From Thermoguttaceae bacterium (GTDB taxonomy: Bacteria > Planctomycetota > Planctomycetia > Pirellulales > Thermoguttaceae), in contig JANXBW010000009.1 in NCBI GenBank assembly GCA_025060325.1, forward strand, positions 91,896 through 155,895: DNA of 64,000 bases. The letters run 5' to 3'. Of the stretch, positions 54,057 through 61,527 are shown one piece after another. The stretch's first letter is position 1. Each line of letters opens with the position of its first letter. Under the pieces are notes generated by a model that saw only the letters and a program-made list of their open reading frames with translations, was not told the DNA's origin and did no database searches. A program made the position numbers and the translations under genes.

Positions 54057-54863
54057 ATGGCGCGAACATTCTCCGCTTCCAAAGGTTCCTATTGTCAACT
54101 TGTAGGGGAACTTCCGGCGGTCGGGCCGCCTTTTTGGGTAAGCTTGTGGATTTATCCGACCGCCACCGATCAAGAAGAATGCGTGCTGTTTTTGGGGAGT
54201 GCCCGGTCCACTACCTCCTTTTTTGCCCTCTTGGTAGATGCCACTAGGCGAGTGGCCGCCACAACGGTAGGCCCGTGGCATGGTCGGGCAGAAGCCAAGG
54301 TCGGCATACCGCTCACGGTAGGTCGCTGGCAGCCGGTGGTGGCACAATGGCCCGCTACTTTCCGCCGCGAGGTGTGGACCAATTCGGCCTCAAGCTTTAA
54401 CACAAAGACTGTCTCTGTCCCATTTGTCGACACGCTGGCGGTGGGTCGGCTTTCCTCCGCTTTGCCTGGGGCATGTTTCTCCGGTGCGGTGGCCCACTTT
54501 GCCCTGGGAGTGGGAAGCCTCAGCCACTCCCAAATTGCCGCCCTTTTGGCCGGGGTAGATGCCCGACTTGTGGTAAGCTGGCCGAAGCTTAAGGCCTCCT
54601 GGCCCTTTTTGTCAACGGATCGTGACCTGCTGGGAGGAAGGCAGCTTACCGCGTACGCGGATCCCGGCTGGGCGGCAGGACCGGCCCTCATCGGGCCAGG
54701 ATCGCCCCACCTGGCCATGGGCCCCGAGCCGGAACCTTCCTTACCGACCGGCCTTGTGGAAGCTGGTACTCTCTGGCCAGTTAGCGCCCCGGCGGCTCAA
54801 GCGGCGGTAAGTGGCCCAGTTTGTGGACAAATCGTTACCTCGCACCACCTGCGGGGAAAGTAG
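54057..54863 (+). CDS. LamG/concanavalin-like protein
   Basis: A 268-aa protein. The ATG at 54057 fits the start of a LamG fold (FSASKGSYCQLVGELPAVG, then PFWVSLWIYPTATD); the frame extends upstream into the previous gene and that part is not supported. The domain continues with FFALLVDATRRVAATTVG and ARLVVSW. LamG domains bind carbohydrates or proteins; in a phage particle they typically sit on tail fibres or surface decorations for host adhesion. The C-terminal 60 residues are Pro/Ala/Gly-rich. No secretion signal is present, consistent with assembly into a particle rather than export. Confidence 0.6.
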   Translation: MARTFSASKGSYCQLVGELPAVGPPFWVSLWIYPTATDQEECVLFLGSARSTTSFFALLVDATRRVAATTVGPWHGRAEAKVGIPLTVGRWQPVVAQWPATFRREVWTNSASSFNTKTVSVPFVDTLAVGRLSSALPGACFSGAVAHFALGVGSLSHSQIAALLAGVDARLVVSWPKLKASWPFLSTDRDLLGGRQLTAYADPGWAAGPALIGPGSPHLAMGPEPEPSLPTGLVEAGTLWPVSAPAAQAAVSGPVCGQIVTSHHLRGK

Positions 54864-54951
54864 CGGGGCTCTAAACGCAAAAAGGCCTTAGGCTTGCCCC
54901 GCCACTCCGAAGGGACGGGCGAACCGACGATGGATGGCAGGGAGGGCTTTT

Positions 54952-55365
54952 GTGAGCGATCTTCCCCACACCCAGGCGAGGGACATTTACGGCACGGTTT
55001 TTCGCGGCGGAAGTGCCATCCTCCTTGCCCGCGTGGTGGGCGAGGATGGTCGAGTGCTTCGGCCGGAGGATATCTCAAACGCAAGCTACAGCGTTTACGA
55101 ACTGGACGCTCATGATCCGGATGTCCGCCGGCCGGTAACCGGCCACGTTGACCGGCCACTTACGGTAGGCGAAGTCCTTTCCCCCCATTTGCGGCGGGAT
55201 TTTCCCTGGGACGTGGACGAAGTAGGTTATAACTTTCGCCACGTGCTTGAGACTGTAAGCACCCCGTGTTTTCCCCATGCAGGGAGGCACTACTTGGTGG
55301 AAGTTCGCTTCAACCCGGTCCGAGGCCAACCGATTTTGGTGCGATTTCGCCTATGGTCTATTTAG
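54952..55365 (+). CDS. small structural protein of the particle module
   Basis: A 137-aa protein. The GTG at 54952 has GGGAGGG just upstream and starts GTGAGCGAT, the same start style as the gene at 55866; ATG 54934 is the alternative. Content is beta-rich with DIYGTVFRGGSAILLARVV, NASYSVYEL and YLVEVRFNPVRGQPILVRF. The pattern resembles small Ig-like or tail-completion proteins. No family is recognised. It is one of a string of co-directional short genes between LamG and the terminase. Confidence 0.5.
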   Translation: MSDLPHTQARDIYGTVFRGGSAILLARVVGEDGRVLRPEDISNASYSVYELDAHDPDVRRPVTGHVDRPLTVGEVLSPHLRRDFPWDVDEVGYNFRHVLETVSTPCFPHAGRHYLVEVRFNPVRGQPILVRFRLWSI

Positions 55366-55534
55366 CGGCGGAAAGGTTTCTTCCCCTGGAAGCTTGGGCA
55401 TGCCTGGCCGGAGTGGGCGCGGGACAAACGGGCTTCTCAAGCTGACAAGTTGGGCAAGCGTCCGCCACGCGGCTTGGGCAGGCACCCCCGTGCCGCTAGG
55501 TTAAGCAGGTCAAGTTTACTTGAGGGCTTAATTT

Positions 55535-55747
55535 ATGGACGATTGTATACAACTTCGTCGTATTCGCAGTCAAGTGCTCAAACTTTTAGAAGAGGTGACG
55601 GCACAACCAAAACCCACTTACGAGCTTGACGGTCAACAAGTCGACTGGACGGAGTATCTTCGCGAGCTGCGCCGCCTCCTTGATTGGTGTGACCGCAAGC
55701 TTGCAGCACTGGAAAACACCGAGCTTGCCAGCCAGGCGTATACGTAA
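55535..55747 (+). CDS. small helical protein (70 aa)
   Basis: A 70-aa helical protein; ATG with GAGGGC eight bases upstream. It is a likely coiled coil (RRIRSQVLKLLEEV, LRELRRLLDWCDRKLAALE) around a short PTYELDGQQVDW turn. Small helical proteins with this kind of 'YELDGQ.V.W..YL..L' core are found near head-completion genes in related phage clusters. I do not know its function. Confidence 0.6.
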   Translation: MDDCIQLRRIRSQVLKLLEEVTAQPKPTYELDGQQVDWTEYLRELRRLLDWCDRKLAALENTELASQAYT

Positions 55748-55865
55748 ACAAGGGGGCATGCCCGATATGCCGGCCGGCTGTTTAGTTGGATGAGGTTAAC
55801 TCCTGGCCGAACTTGTGTGTGTCCAACTTGCTTGGGCAGCAGGGCATCTAAAAGGGGCAGGGTTT

Positions 55866-56510
55866 GTGAGCAGATTTCCGGGCACCGACCGCTTTTGGGA
55901 AATTGTCGACGGAGGGCAGCGCCTCCGCTACCGCTGTGTTGCCTCCGGTCAGGAAAGGACGATCGACCAGGCCCTTGTGCGACCAGCCGGCTACCGACCC
56001 GGGCAGGAAGCCGCCGGAGCCGTCAGCCACGAGGAAATCGTCTGTCATCTGCCTGCCCTTGCGGATTTAGCACCCACCCCGGGTGATCATATCTACACTC
56101 CGGATGGTCGACGCTTCACGGTGCTTTCTGCCCAGCTTGTCGCCGCTGGCACCCGCTGGCGCGTGCATGCCCGCGATCTGGTCTTAGCCCACGGGCTGGA
56201 TCGGCACGTGAGGGTGGAAATCCTCCGCTGGCAGCGAAAGCCTGACGGCACGGTCGTCGGCCGCTGGCACACCTGGAAAACGGGCCTCCGGGCGGCGGTC
56301 AGCCTTTGGCAAGCAACCACTGGTTCGCCCACAAGGCGAAGTTACGAACGTCGCTACCGCGTCATCCTCGAAGAATGTCCCCCTGTTGACCATGTGCTTC
56401 GCCTTTGTACCCCGGCCGGTCGCATCCTTCAGGTCCTTTCTGTCCACCGCGCCGATCGTGTTGACAGCTTGCCCTGGGTGGAAGCCATCGAGGCCGACCC
56501 CGACGGCTAG
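55866..56510 (+). CDS. head-completion or connector-like protein
   Basis: A 214-aa protein. The GTG at 55866 has GGGGCAGG upstream and starts GTGAGC; the frame extends further up but without a site. The first domain has VSRFPGTDRFWEIVDG, the beta strands LRYRCVASGQERTI and GDHIYTPDGRRFTVLSAQL, followed by VHARDLVLAHGLDRHV. The last third is Arg-rich, with WKTGLRAAVSLWQATTG. The segment 'GD.I..PDGR.FTV' recalls small head-tail joining proteins. The assignment is a guess from context. Confidence 0.5.
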   Translation: MSRFPGTDRFWEIVDGGQRLRYRCVASGQERTIDQALVRPAGYRPGQEAAGAVSHEEIVCHLPALADLAPTPGDHIYTPDGRRFTVLSAQLVAAGTRWRVHARDLVLAHGLDRHVRVEILRWQRKPDGTVVGRWHTWKTGLRAAVSLWQATTGSPTRRSYERRYRVILEECPPVDHVLRLCTPAGRILQVLSVHRADRVDSLPWVEAIEADPDG

Positions 56511-56579
56511 CTGCCGTCAAACCGTGCCTGGTTTTACGAGGGGCATGTCGCAGAAAACACCCGGAAAAGAGACCGCGCC

Positions 56580-56984
56580 ATGCAGGAGCTTCTAACCGCC
56601 TTTTTAACCCGTTGGCAAAGTGCCCCGGCTCTCTGTCAGCTTCTTTCGCCACAGCGTCTGACCGTCGGAACACCCTGGGGTAAACCGCCTTATGGTGTCC
56701 TTGAATGCGGAGGCCAACAGCTTTCCCTCCGCACCACTGCCGGCTACCTTTATCGGATCCTGGTACACCTTCGCTTTGTTGATGAAGATCACCATCGGCT
56801 TGCCGGCTTGGCGGAAGTGCTGCCGCGTGTTTACGACTCATGGAGGCAGCCCCTTGCCGCGGACAAATACCTCCTGGGGTTTACTGTCGAGCGGATCGAG
56901 GACCACATCCCTCACCCCGGCATGTGGCAAAAAACTTTTGGCTGTGTCGCTGTGGTCTTTGTAACTTTTGGGGATAGGACTTGA
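56580..56984 (+). CDS. minor tail/head-tail-joining-like protein
   Basis: A 134-aa protein; ATG after GAGACC. It shows TAFLTRWQSAPALCQLLSPQ and GTPWGKPPYGVLE, followed by strands TAGYLYRILVHLRFVDED and YLLGFTVERIEDHI. This order (helix, 'PYGV', strands) recalls the tail-terminator or DUF3168-type proteins of siphophages, but the likeness is only by eye. Same strand as neighbours, 69 bp after the previous gene. Confidence 0.45.
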   Translation: MQELLTAFLTRWQSAPALCQLLSPQRLTVGTPWGKPPYGVLECGGQQLSLRTTAGYLYRILVHLRFVDEDHHRLAGLAEVLPRVYDSWRQPLAADKYLLGFTVERIEDHIPHPGMWQKTFGCVAVVFVTFGDRT

Positions 56985-56997
56985 AGGACTGTTGACG

Positions 56998-57678
56998 ATG
57001 TCGCTTTCCTTGGGTGGCACGGTCTTTTGCCAGCTTTGTGCCCGTTGGGAGCAGAAAACGTCCGCTTCCGCCTTCGTGGATAGCTATAGCCTCCGGTATT
57101 ACTGGCCGATGGAGCCATCCTCGGCAGATGGCATGTGGGTTGTTGACTCCGGGCAATTGTCGGCCGGGCAATCGCAGCTATGGGAGCTTGATCTTTTGCC
57201 GCGGGAAGTGTTCGGCCGGCTTATTTACCTTTCCTTTAGCCAAATAAAACTACTGTGGATTGTCAACAAGAGGGAAAGCCAAGGCCAGCTGCACATCGCG
57301 CAAGCTCCGGAAAACGGGTGGATAGGCCCGTGGTCAAGCGGCTCGGCCCTTCTCCTCCCCCCTGGCTCGCCGCTTATCCTGGCCTATCCGGGTGCCGGTT
57401 GGCCGGTGAGGCCCCACCAGGCAGCTATCGTTCTTTCGGCAATCGGCGGTAAAGTTGTGTACGAACTTGCCCTCCTTGGCACCGTAGCGGCAGCTGGGTC
57501 TTCGCCCTCAGGCGGTAGCGCCAGTGGGAGCCAATCCCCCTCCGACCTGGAAGGGTCTTCTTCCAGCTCTGGCCAAAGTTCTTCAAGCTTTTCCGGCGGA
57601 ACTTCCGGCGGGGAGTCTTCCGCGCCTAGTTCCAGCTGGGAAAGCTCAAGCTCTGATGACGAAAGTTTTTGGTCGTAG
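56998..57678 (+). CDS. structural protein with Ser/Gly-rich tail
   Basis: A 226-aa protein from the ATG at 56998; the longer frame overlaps the previous gene. Residues 1-150 are beta-rich (SLSLGGTVFCQLCARWEQ, LIYLSFSQIKLLWIVNKRE, PGSPLILAYPGAGWPV), plausibly a tail-tube or tail-fibre type fold. From about residue 165 the sequence is a low-complexity Ser/Gly tail of about 60 residues rich in SSSS runs (for example SSSSSGQSSSSFSGG), then ending in Asp/Glu. Such tails are typical of flexible surface elements. Function not known. Confidence 0.45.
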   Translation: MSLSLGGTVFCQLCARWEQKTSASAFVDSYSLRYYWPMEPSSADGMWVVDSGQLSAGQSQLWELDLLPREVFGRLIYLSFSQIKLLWIVNKRESQGQLHIAQAPENGWIGPWSSGSALLLPPGSPLILAYPGAGWPVRPHQAAIVLSAIGGKVVYELALLGTVAAAGSSPSGGSASGSQSPSDLEGSSSSSGQSSSSFSGGTSGGESSAPSSSWESSSSDDESFWS

Positions 57679-57873
57679 TCACTTGACGTACTCGGTTGGG
57701 GGAGCTTACCCGGCGAGCAGTTAGCAAGCTCTGCCCACTTTGGGTTTGGGCCGAAGTAGCTCCCCGGCAAGCCGTGAAAGTCCGCCCCGCTTGGCCCCCC
57801 GCAGGGGCTTTCCTCAGGGGGTCGGCTCCAGCCACAGGCACCATCGCCACTTGGACATCCCGGAGGACCACCT

Positions 57874-58677
57874 GTGTTTTCGTTTACGGAATTAGTTGGT
57901 TCATCCACCGAGGAGTGGAGCTCCGACGGGCTTCGTGTGCGGCGACGGTTCCTTGTCGCTTGGCCCAAACGCCAGGAATTTGTGCACGCGCTTTGGGGAC
58001 CTCGCTCCGGGAAGGACCCGGCCTCAAGCCTCCCCGAGCCGTACCCGGTGGCCATCCGCTTTATGCCGGTAACAGACGAGCCCTCTTTATCAACAACACC
58101 TGAGGGACCATCGCCTGCCGGGCCTTTTGTCCAGGCCGAGGTGGACTACCACCTCCCCGCTACGACCGCTTTGGCCCCTGGGCGGCAGCCCCTGCCGGGG
58201 GATGTACACCTGGTCGAGCAAAAGCCGCAGCTTGTTCGCCTCTTTGTTTCCCCACAGGGGTGGCACTGGCCGGGACCGGCTCAGCTGCCCCTTCCGCCCG
58301 ATGTGCCCCTGGCCGTTGAGATTCCTGTTTGTGAGTATCTGGTGACGATTCGCCTGCCGCTGGAGCCGCCTTGGGATCTCCTGGGCGAAATGCGCGGCAA
58401 AGTAAACGGACGGACGTTCCTCGGCTTTCCGCCGGAAACTGTGCTCCTTGTGGGGCTGGAAGGCAAGCCGCTTTGGGCCGCAAGCGGGCCAACCGCCAGA
58501 CACTGGGAGCTTCGCTGCCACCTGGTGGAAAGATGTTTATGGCAAGCCGGTCAGCCTGTCGGCTGGAACCATCTTTTCCGCCCCGATACCGGTCGCTGGG
58601 AACGCCCCTTGGCCGCCGGACAAACCCTTTACGCATCGGCCGACTTTCAGCTTTTACTGGATTTAGCCGGCCTCTAG
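57874..58677 (+). CDS. particle-module protein of unknown function (267 aa)
   Basis: A 267-aa protein. The GTG at 57874 has GGAGG exactly seven bases upstream, the clearest start in the module. A Pro-rich middle (GPSPAGPFVQAEVDYHLPAT) sits between two alpha/beta stretches (SDGLRVRRRFLVAWPKRQEF; LVTIRLPLEPPWDLLGEMR). A late VNGRTFLGFPPETVLLVGLEG and WNHLFRPDTGRWERPLAAG recall tail-associated minor proteins from Gram-negative siphophages. I do not recognise a catalytic motif. Preceded by about 195 bp without a supported gene. Confidence 0.5.
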   Translation: MFSFTELVGSSTEEWSSDGLRVRRRFLVAWPKRQEFVHALWGPRSGKDPASSLPEPYPVAIRFMPVTDEPSLSTTPEGPSPAGPFVQAEVDYHLPATTALAPGRQPLPGDVHLVEQKPQLVRLFVSPQGWHWPGPAQLPLPPDVPLAVEIPVCEYLVTIRLPLEPPWDLLGEMRGKVNGRTFLGFPPETVLLVGLEGKPLWAASGPTARHWELRCHLVERCLWQAGQPVGWNHLFRPDTGRWERPLAAGQTLYASADFQLLLDLAGL

Positions 58678-58701
58678 CCTAAGGCCCCTAGGTTTGACCA
58701 A

Positions 58702-59817
58702 TTGGCAGCGTTTTTAAAAACGGAGCGCTTACTTCTTCCCGCTGTGGACGAGACAAATTGCCCACAATTTGGCCTTTATGTCTTTGGTTATCCTGCCGAG
58801 ATTGGTGGTGCCAGCACCGAGCTTTGGCACACCCTCCGCCTTTGGCGGCTGATGGGGCTAAGCGTCAGCTGTGTTGTCTCGGCACCCCCGCCGGCACGGT
58901 GGCAGGGCAAAGTAAACAAGCTTGGCGTCCGGACGCTCATTTGGCGACACAGTGTGCTCGACGAATACCCGGAAATCCGCGGCCGGACGGCCATTGCCTT
59001 TTGTCATCGGGAGTTTTTGCAACTTGCCCCGGTCCTTCGCCAGGCCGGCTGTCGGCTGCTTTGGGCCGGATGCATGAACTGGCTCTTTCCGGCCGAGCTC
59101 CGCTTCTATCGTCAACATGGTCCGATGGACGGCTATCTTTTTCAAAGTCGCTTTCAACTACGGACCCTTTTGCCGCAGCTAGCCGCTTGGGGTGTGGACC
59201 GCACCCGCTGCCACCATATCCCCGGTGCATTTTTTGTGGACGAAATGCCGTTTTGTTTTCTTCCCCGGCGACCGGACGAACCACTTGTTGTTGGTCGCCT
59301 GTGCCGGCCTGATCCGGCCAAATGGCCTCAGGAGCTGTGGACGACTCTTGCCCAGACGCGGCTTGCCCTTCGCTGTCGGCTTATGGGTTGGTCGCCGCGG
59401 ATCGCCCAGCACGTGGGCCCGCCACCTCCCTGGGCGGAGGTCTTCCCCCCAGGCGCTATACCGGCCCAGCAATTTTACGCCTCGCTTCATGTGCTTTTGG
59501 GGTGGGGAGGCTCGGCCATCGAAAACTGGCCGCGGATTGCTCTGGAGGCCATGGCCGCCGGCGTCCCTATTGTCGCCCCCGCTTCCGGCGGTTGGCCGGA
59601 GATGATCGACCACGGCCGTACCGGACTTCTCTTTCGCACAACAGCCGAGCTTGTCGACTGTCTTCGCCAACTTGTGGACGAAGAGCTTCGCCTTTACCTA
59701 GCCAGCCAGGCCCGCCGCCATGTGGAGGAAGTTCTCGCCCCCGCCCAGAAGCTCATCCCCCGCTGGCAGACCTTTCTTGGTGTCAATAACTGGCGGAGCC
59801 TTAGCGATGAAAGTTGA
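58702..59817 (+). CDS. GT4-family glycosyltransferase in the particle module
   Basis: A 371-aa GT-B glycosyltransferase. The start is a TTG at 58702 with a weak site. The acceptor domain has FGYPAEIGGASTELWHTLRL, the GG-loop typical of GT4. The donor domain has LVVGRLCRPDPAKWP and the E-x7-E motif ENWPRIALEAMAAGVPIV, followed by PASGGWPEMIDHGRTGLLF. All are those of active GT4 retaining transferases. It sits between a structural gene and terL, and its stop overlaps the terL start by 11 bases, so it is translated with the particle genes. Phage-borne glycosyltransferases modify phage or host glycans or DNA; this one is unusual in being inside the structural block. Confidence 0.85.
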   Translation: MAAFLKTERLLLPAVDETNCPQFGLYVFGYPAEIGGASTELWHTLRLWRLMGLSVSCVVSAPPPARWQGKVNKLGVRTLIWRHSVLDEYPEIRGRTAIAFCHREFLQLAPVLRQAGCRLLWAGCMNWLFPAELRFYRQHGPMDGYLFQSRFQLRTLLPQLAAWGVDRTRCHHIPGAFFVDEMPFCFLPRRPDEPLVVGRLCRPDPAKWPQELWTTLAQTRLALRCRLMGWSPRIAQHVGPPPPWAEVFPPGAIPAQQFYASLHVLLGWGGSAIENWPRIALEAMAAGVPIVAPASGGWPEMIDHGRTGLLFRTTAELVDCLRQLVDEELRLYLASQARRHVEEVLAPAQKLIPRWQTFLGVNNWRSLSDES

Positions 59818-61423
59818 TGCCCCCACTTGGCCAAGTTGGGAACCGTACCTGCGTGCCGGGACCGGCCCTGTCCTGTGGGAGAAGCTTCGCAGCGAGCTGG
59901 CCGCTGCCCATGCCGCCAAACGTCGCCGCCAGCAACCGCCGCCTCGCTGCCACGATCTCCTCGCCTGGGCCGGGCATTATCTGCCGGAAGCCTTCTCCCT
60001 GCCCCCCAGCCCCATGCACCGCTGGCTTGCTGCCCAGCTCCTGTGGCTTGTTGACCATCGCGGATCGCGGCTGAATGTCTTGGCTCCCCGCGGGAGTGCT
60101 AAGTCCACCTTGGCCACCTTCGCCTTTCCCCTGTGGCTAGCTCTCCACCAAAAGGAAAGCTACATCTGGATTGTCAGCGAAACCCGGCGCCAAGCCTGGG
60201 CCCATCTTGAACACGTCAAGCACGAGCTGACCACCAACCCCCAGCTTCTTGACGACTATCCCCAGGCTGCTGGTCGCGGCCCGGTGTGGCGGGCCGGCTT
60301 TGTCGTCCTCAAAAATGGCGTGACCCTCGAAGGGCTCGGCGTTCTTCAAGCGCTGCGGGGGAAGCGTCGGCTTGCCCATCGTCCATCGTTGATTATCTGC
60401 GACGACATCCAAAACGATCGCCACGTCCTGACTCCCGAAGGTCGCGATCGCACCCGACAATGGTTCTTCGCTACTCTCCTGCCCGCCGGGAGTCCACGCA
60501 CCAATGTGATCCATTTGGCCACCGCTCTCCACCCGGAAGCACTCGCCCTGGAGCTCCTCACCCGGCCTGGCTGGCGCTCCAAGGTCTTTCGGGCTATTCA
60601 GTCCTGGCCGCTCCGCATGGATCTTTGGCAGCAGTGGGAGAAAATCTACACAGCGCCCAACGACCCCGCTGCGGCCGCCAAGGCCCGCGCCTTTTATCTG
60701 GCCCACCAGGCGGAAATGGACGCCGGCGCCTCGGTCCTGTGGCCCCAGCGCGAGGATCTTTACTCCCTCATGTGTCAACGAGCGGAGCTAGGCCCCGCCG
60801 CCTTCGATCGCGAAAAACAAAACCGACCAGTCCTCCCCCAACTGTGCGAATGGCCCGCCGAATACTTCCACGCCGACATCTTCTTCGACACCTGGCCCGC
60901 TTCTGTCCGGTTGAAGATTCTTGCTCTGGATCCCAGCGAAGGTCTTTCCCCTCGCCGCAGCGATTACTCGGCCTATATCCTGCTGGCTGTCACCGAGGAG
61001 GGACTTTTTTACGTCCAGGCCGATCTGGCCCGCCGGCCCCTTCCCCAGATGCTTGCCGACGGCGTCCGGCTTTACCGGCAACATCTTCCCCATCTTTTTG
61101 TCATCGAAGCCAATCTCTTTCGCTCCCTGTTGGCCGATGCCTTCTACCAGGAGTTCCGCCGGCAGGGTGTCATTCCCCCAGCCCCTCTCTTGGTGAACCA
61201 CCAGATAAGTAAACACCTCCGCATCCGCCGTCTGGGACCTTATTTAGCCGCCGGGCGGATCCGCTTTCGCTCGCAGTGTCCCTCCACCAAGCTCCTTGTG
61301 GACCAGCTGCGGCAATTTCCTTTTGCCGATGCCGACGACGGGCCGGACGCCCTGGCCATGGCTGTCCGCGTGGCTGAAGACTACCTTCGCCTAGCTCCTC
61401 CGTCGTTCGTCCATCCTCCCTAG
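59807..61423 (+). CDS. terL: terminase large subunit
   Basis: A 538-aa DNA-packaging motor, read from the ATG at 59807, which overlaps the glycosyltransferase by 11 bases. ATPase: Walker A APRGSAKST (93-101), Walker B SLIICDDI with the catalytic Asp199-Asp200 pair, coupling region VIHLATALHP. Nuclease: Asp375 in ILALDPSEG, Glu434 in FVIEAN and Asp511/Asp514 in DDGPDALAMA. These form a standard RNase H-like catalytic set, so both activities look intact. No small terminase gene is visible next to it. The portal gene starts 104 bp after its stop. Confidence 0.92.
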   Translation: MKVDAPTWPSWEPYLRAGTGPVLWEKLRSELAAAHAAKRRRQQPPPRCHDLLAWAGHYLPEAFSLPPSPMHRWLAAQLLWLVDHRGSRLNVLAPRGSAKSTLATFAFPLWLALHQKESYIWIVSETRRQAWAHLEHVKHELTTNPQLLDDYPQAAGRGPVWRAGFVVLKNGVTLEGLGVLQALRGKRRLAHRPSLIICDDIQNDRHVLTPEGRDRTRQWFFATLLPAGSPRTNVIHLATALHPEALALELLTRPGWRSKVFRAIQSWPLRMDLWQQWEKIYTAPNDPAAAAKARAFYLAHQAEMDAGASVLWPQREDLYSLMCQRAELGPAAFDREKQNRPVLPQLCEWPAEYFHADIFFDTWPASVRLKILALDPSEGLSPRRSDYSAYILLAVTEEGLFYVQADLARRPLPQMLADGVRLYRQHLPHLFVIEANLFRSLLADAFYQEFRRQGVIPPAPLLVNHQISKHLRIRRLGPYLAAGRIRFRSQCPSTKLLVDQLRQFPFADADDGPDALAMAVRVAEDYLRLAPPSFVHPP

Positions 61424-61527
61424 CCCCGGCCACACGCAACTACGCTCTGCCCCGCCGGACTTCCGCCCACAAACGAGTCTCTTTCAATCATTTGGCTTTT
61501 GCTCAGGCACAAAAGGAGGAACCCCCA

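Noticed and set aside
57696..58103. 135-codon frame overlapping the gene at 57874
   Set aside because: The frame at 57874 has a perfect ribosome site and better composition; this one is its shadow.
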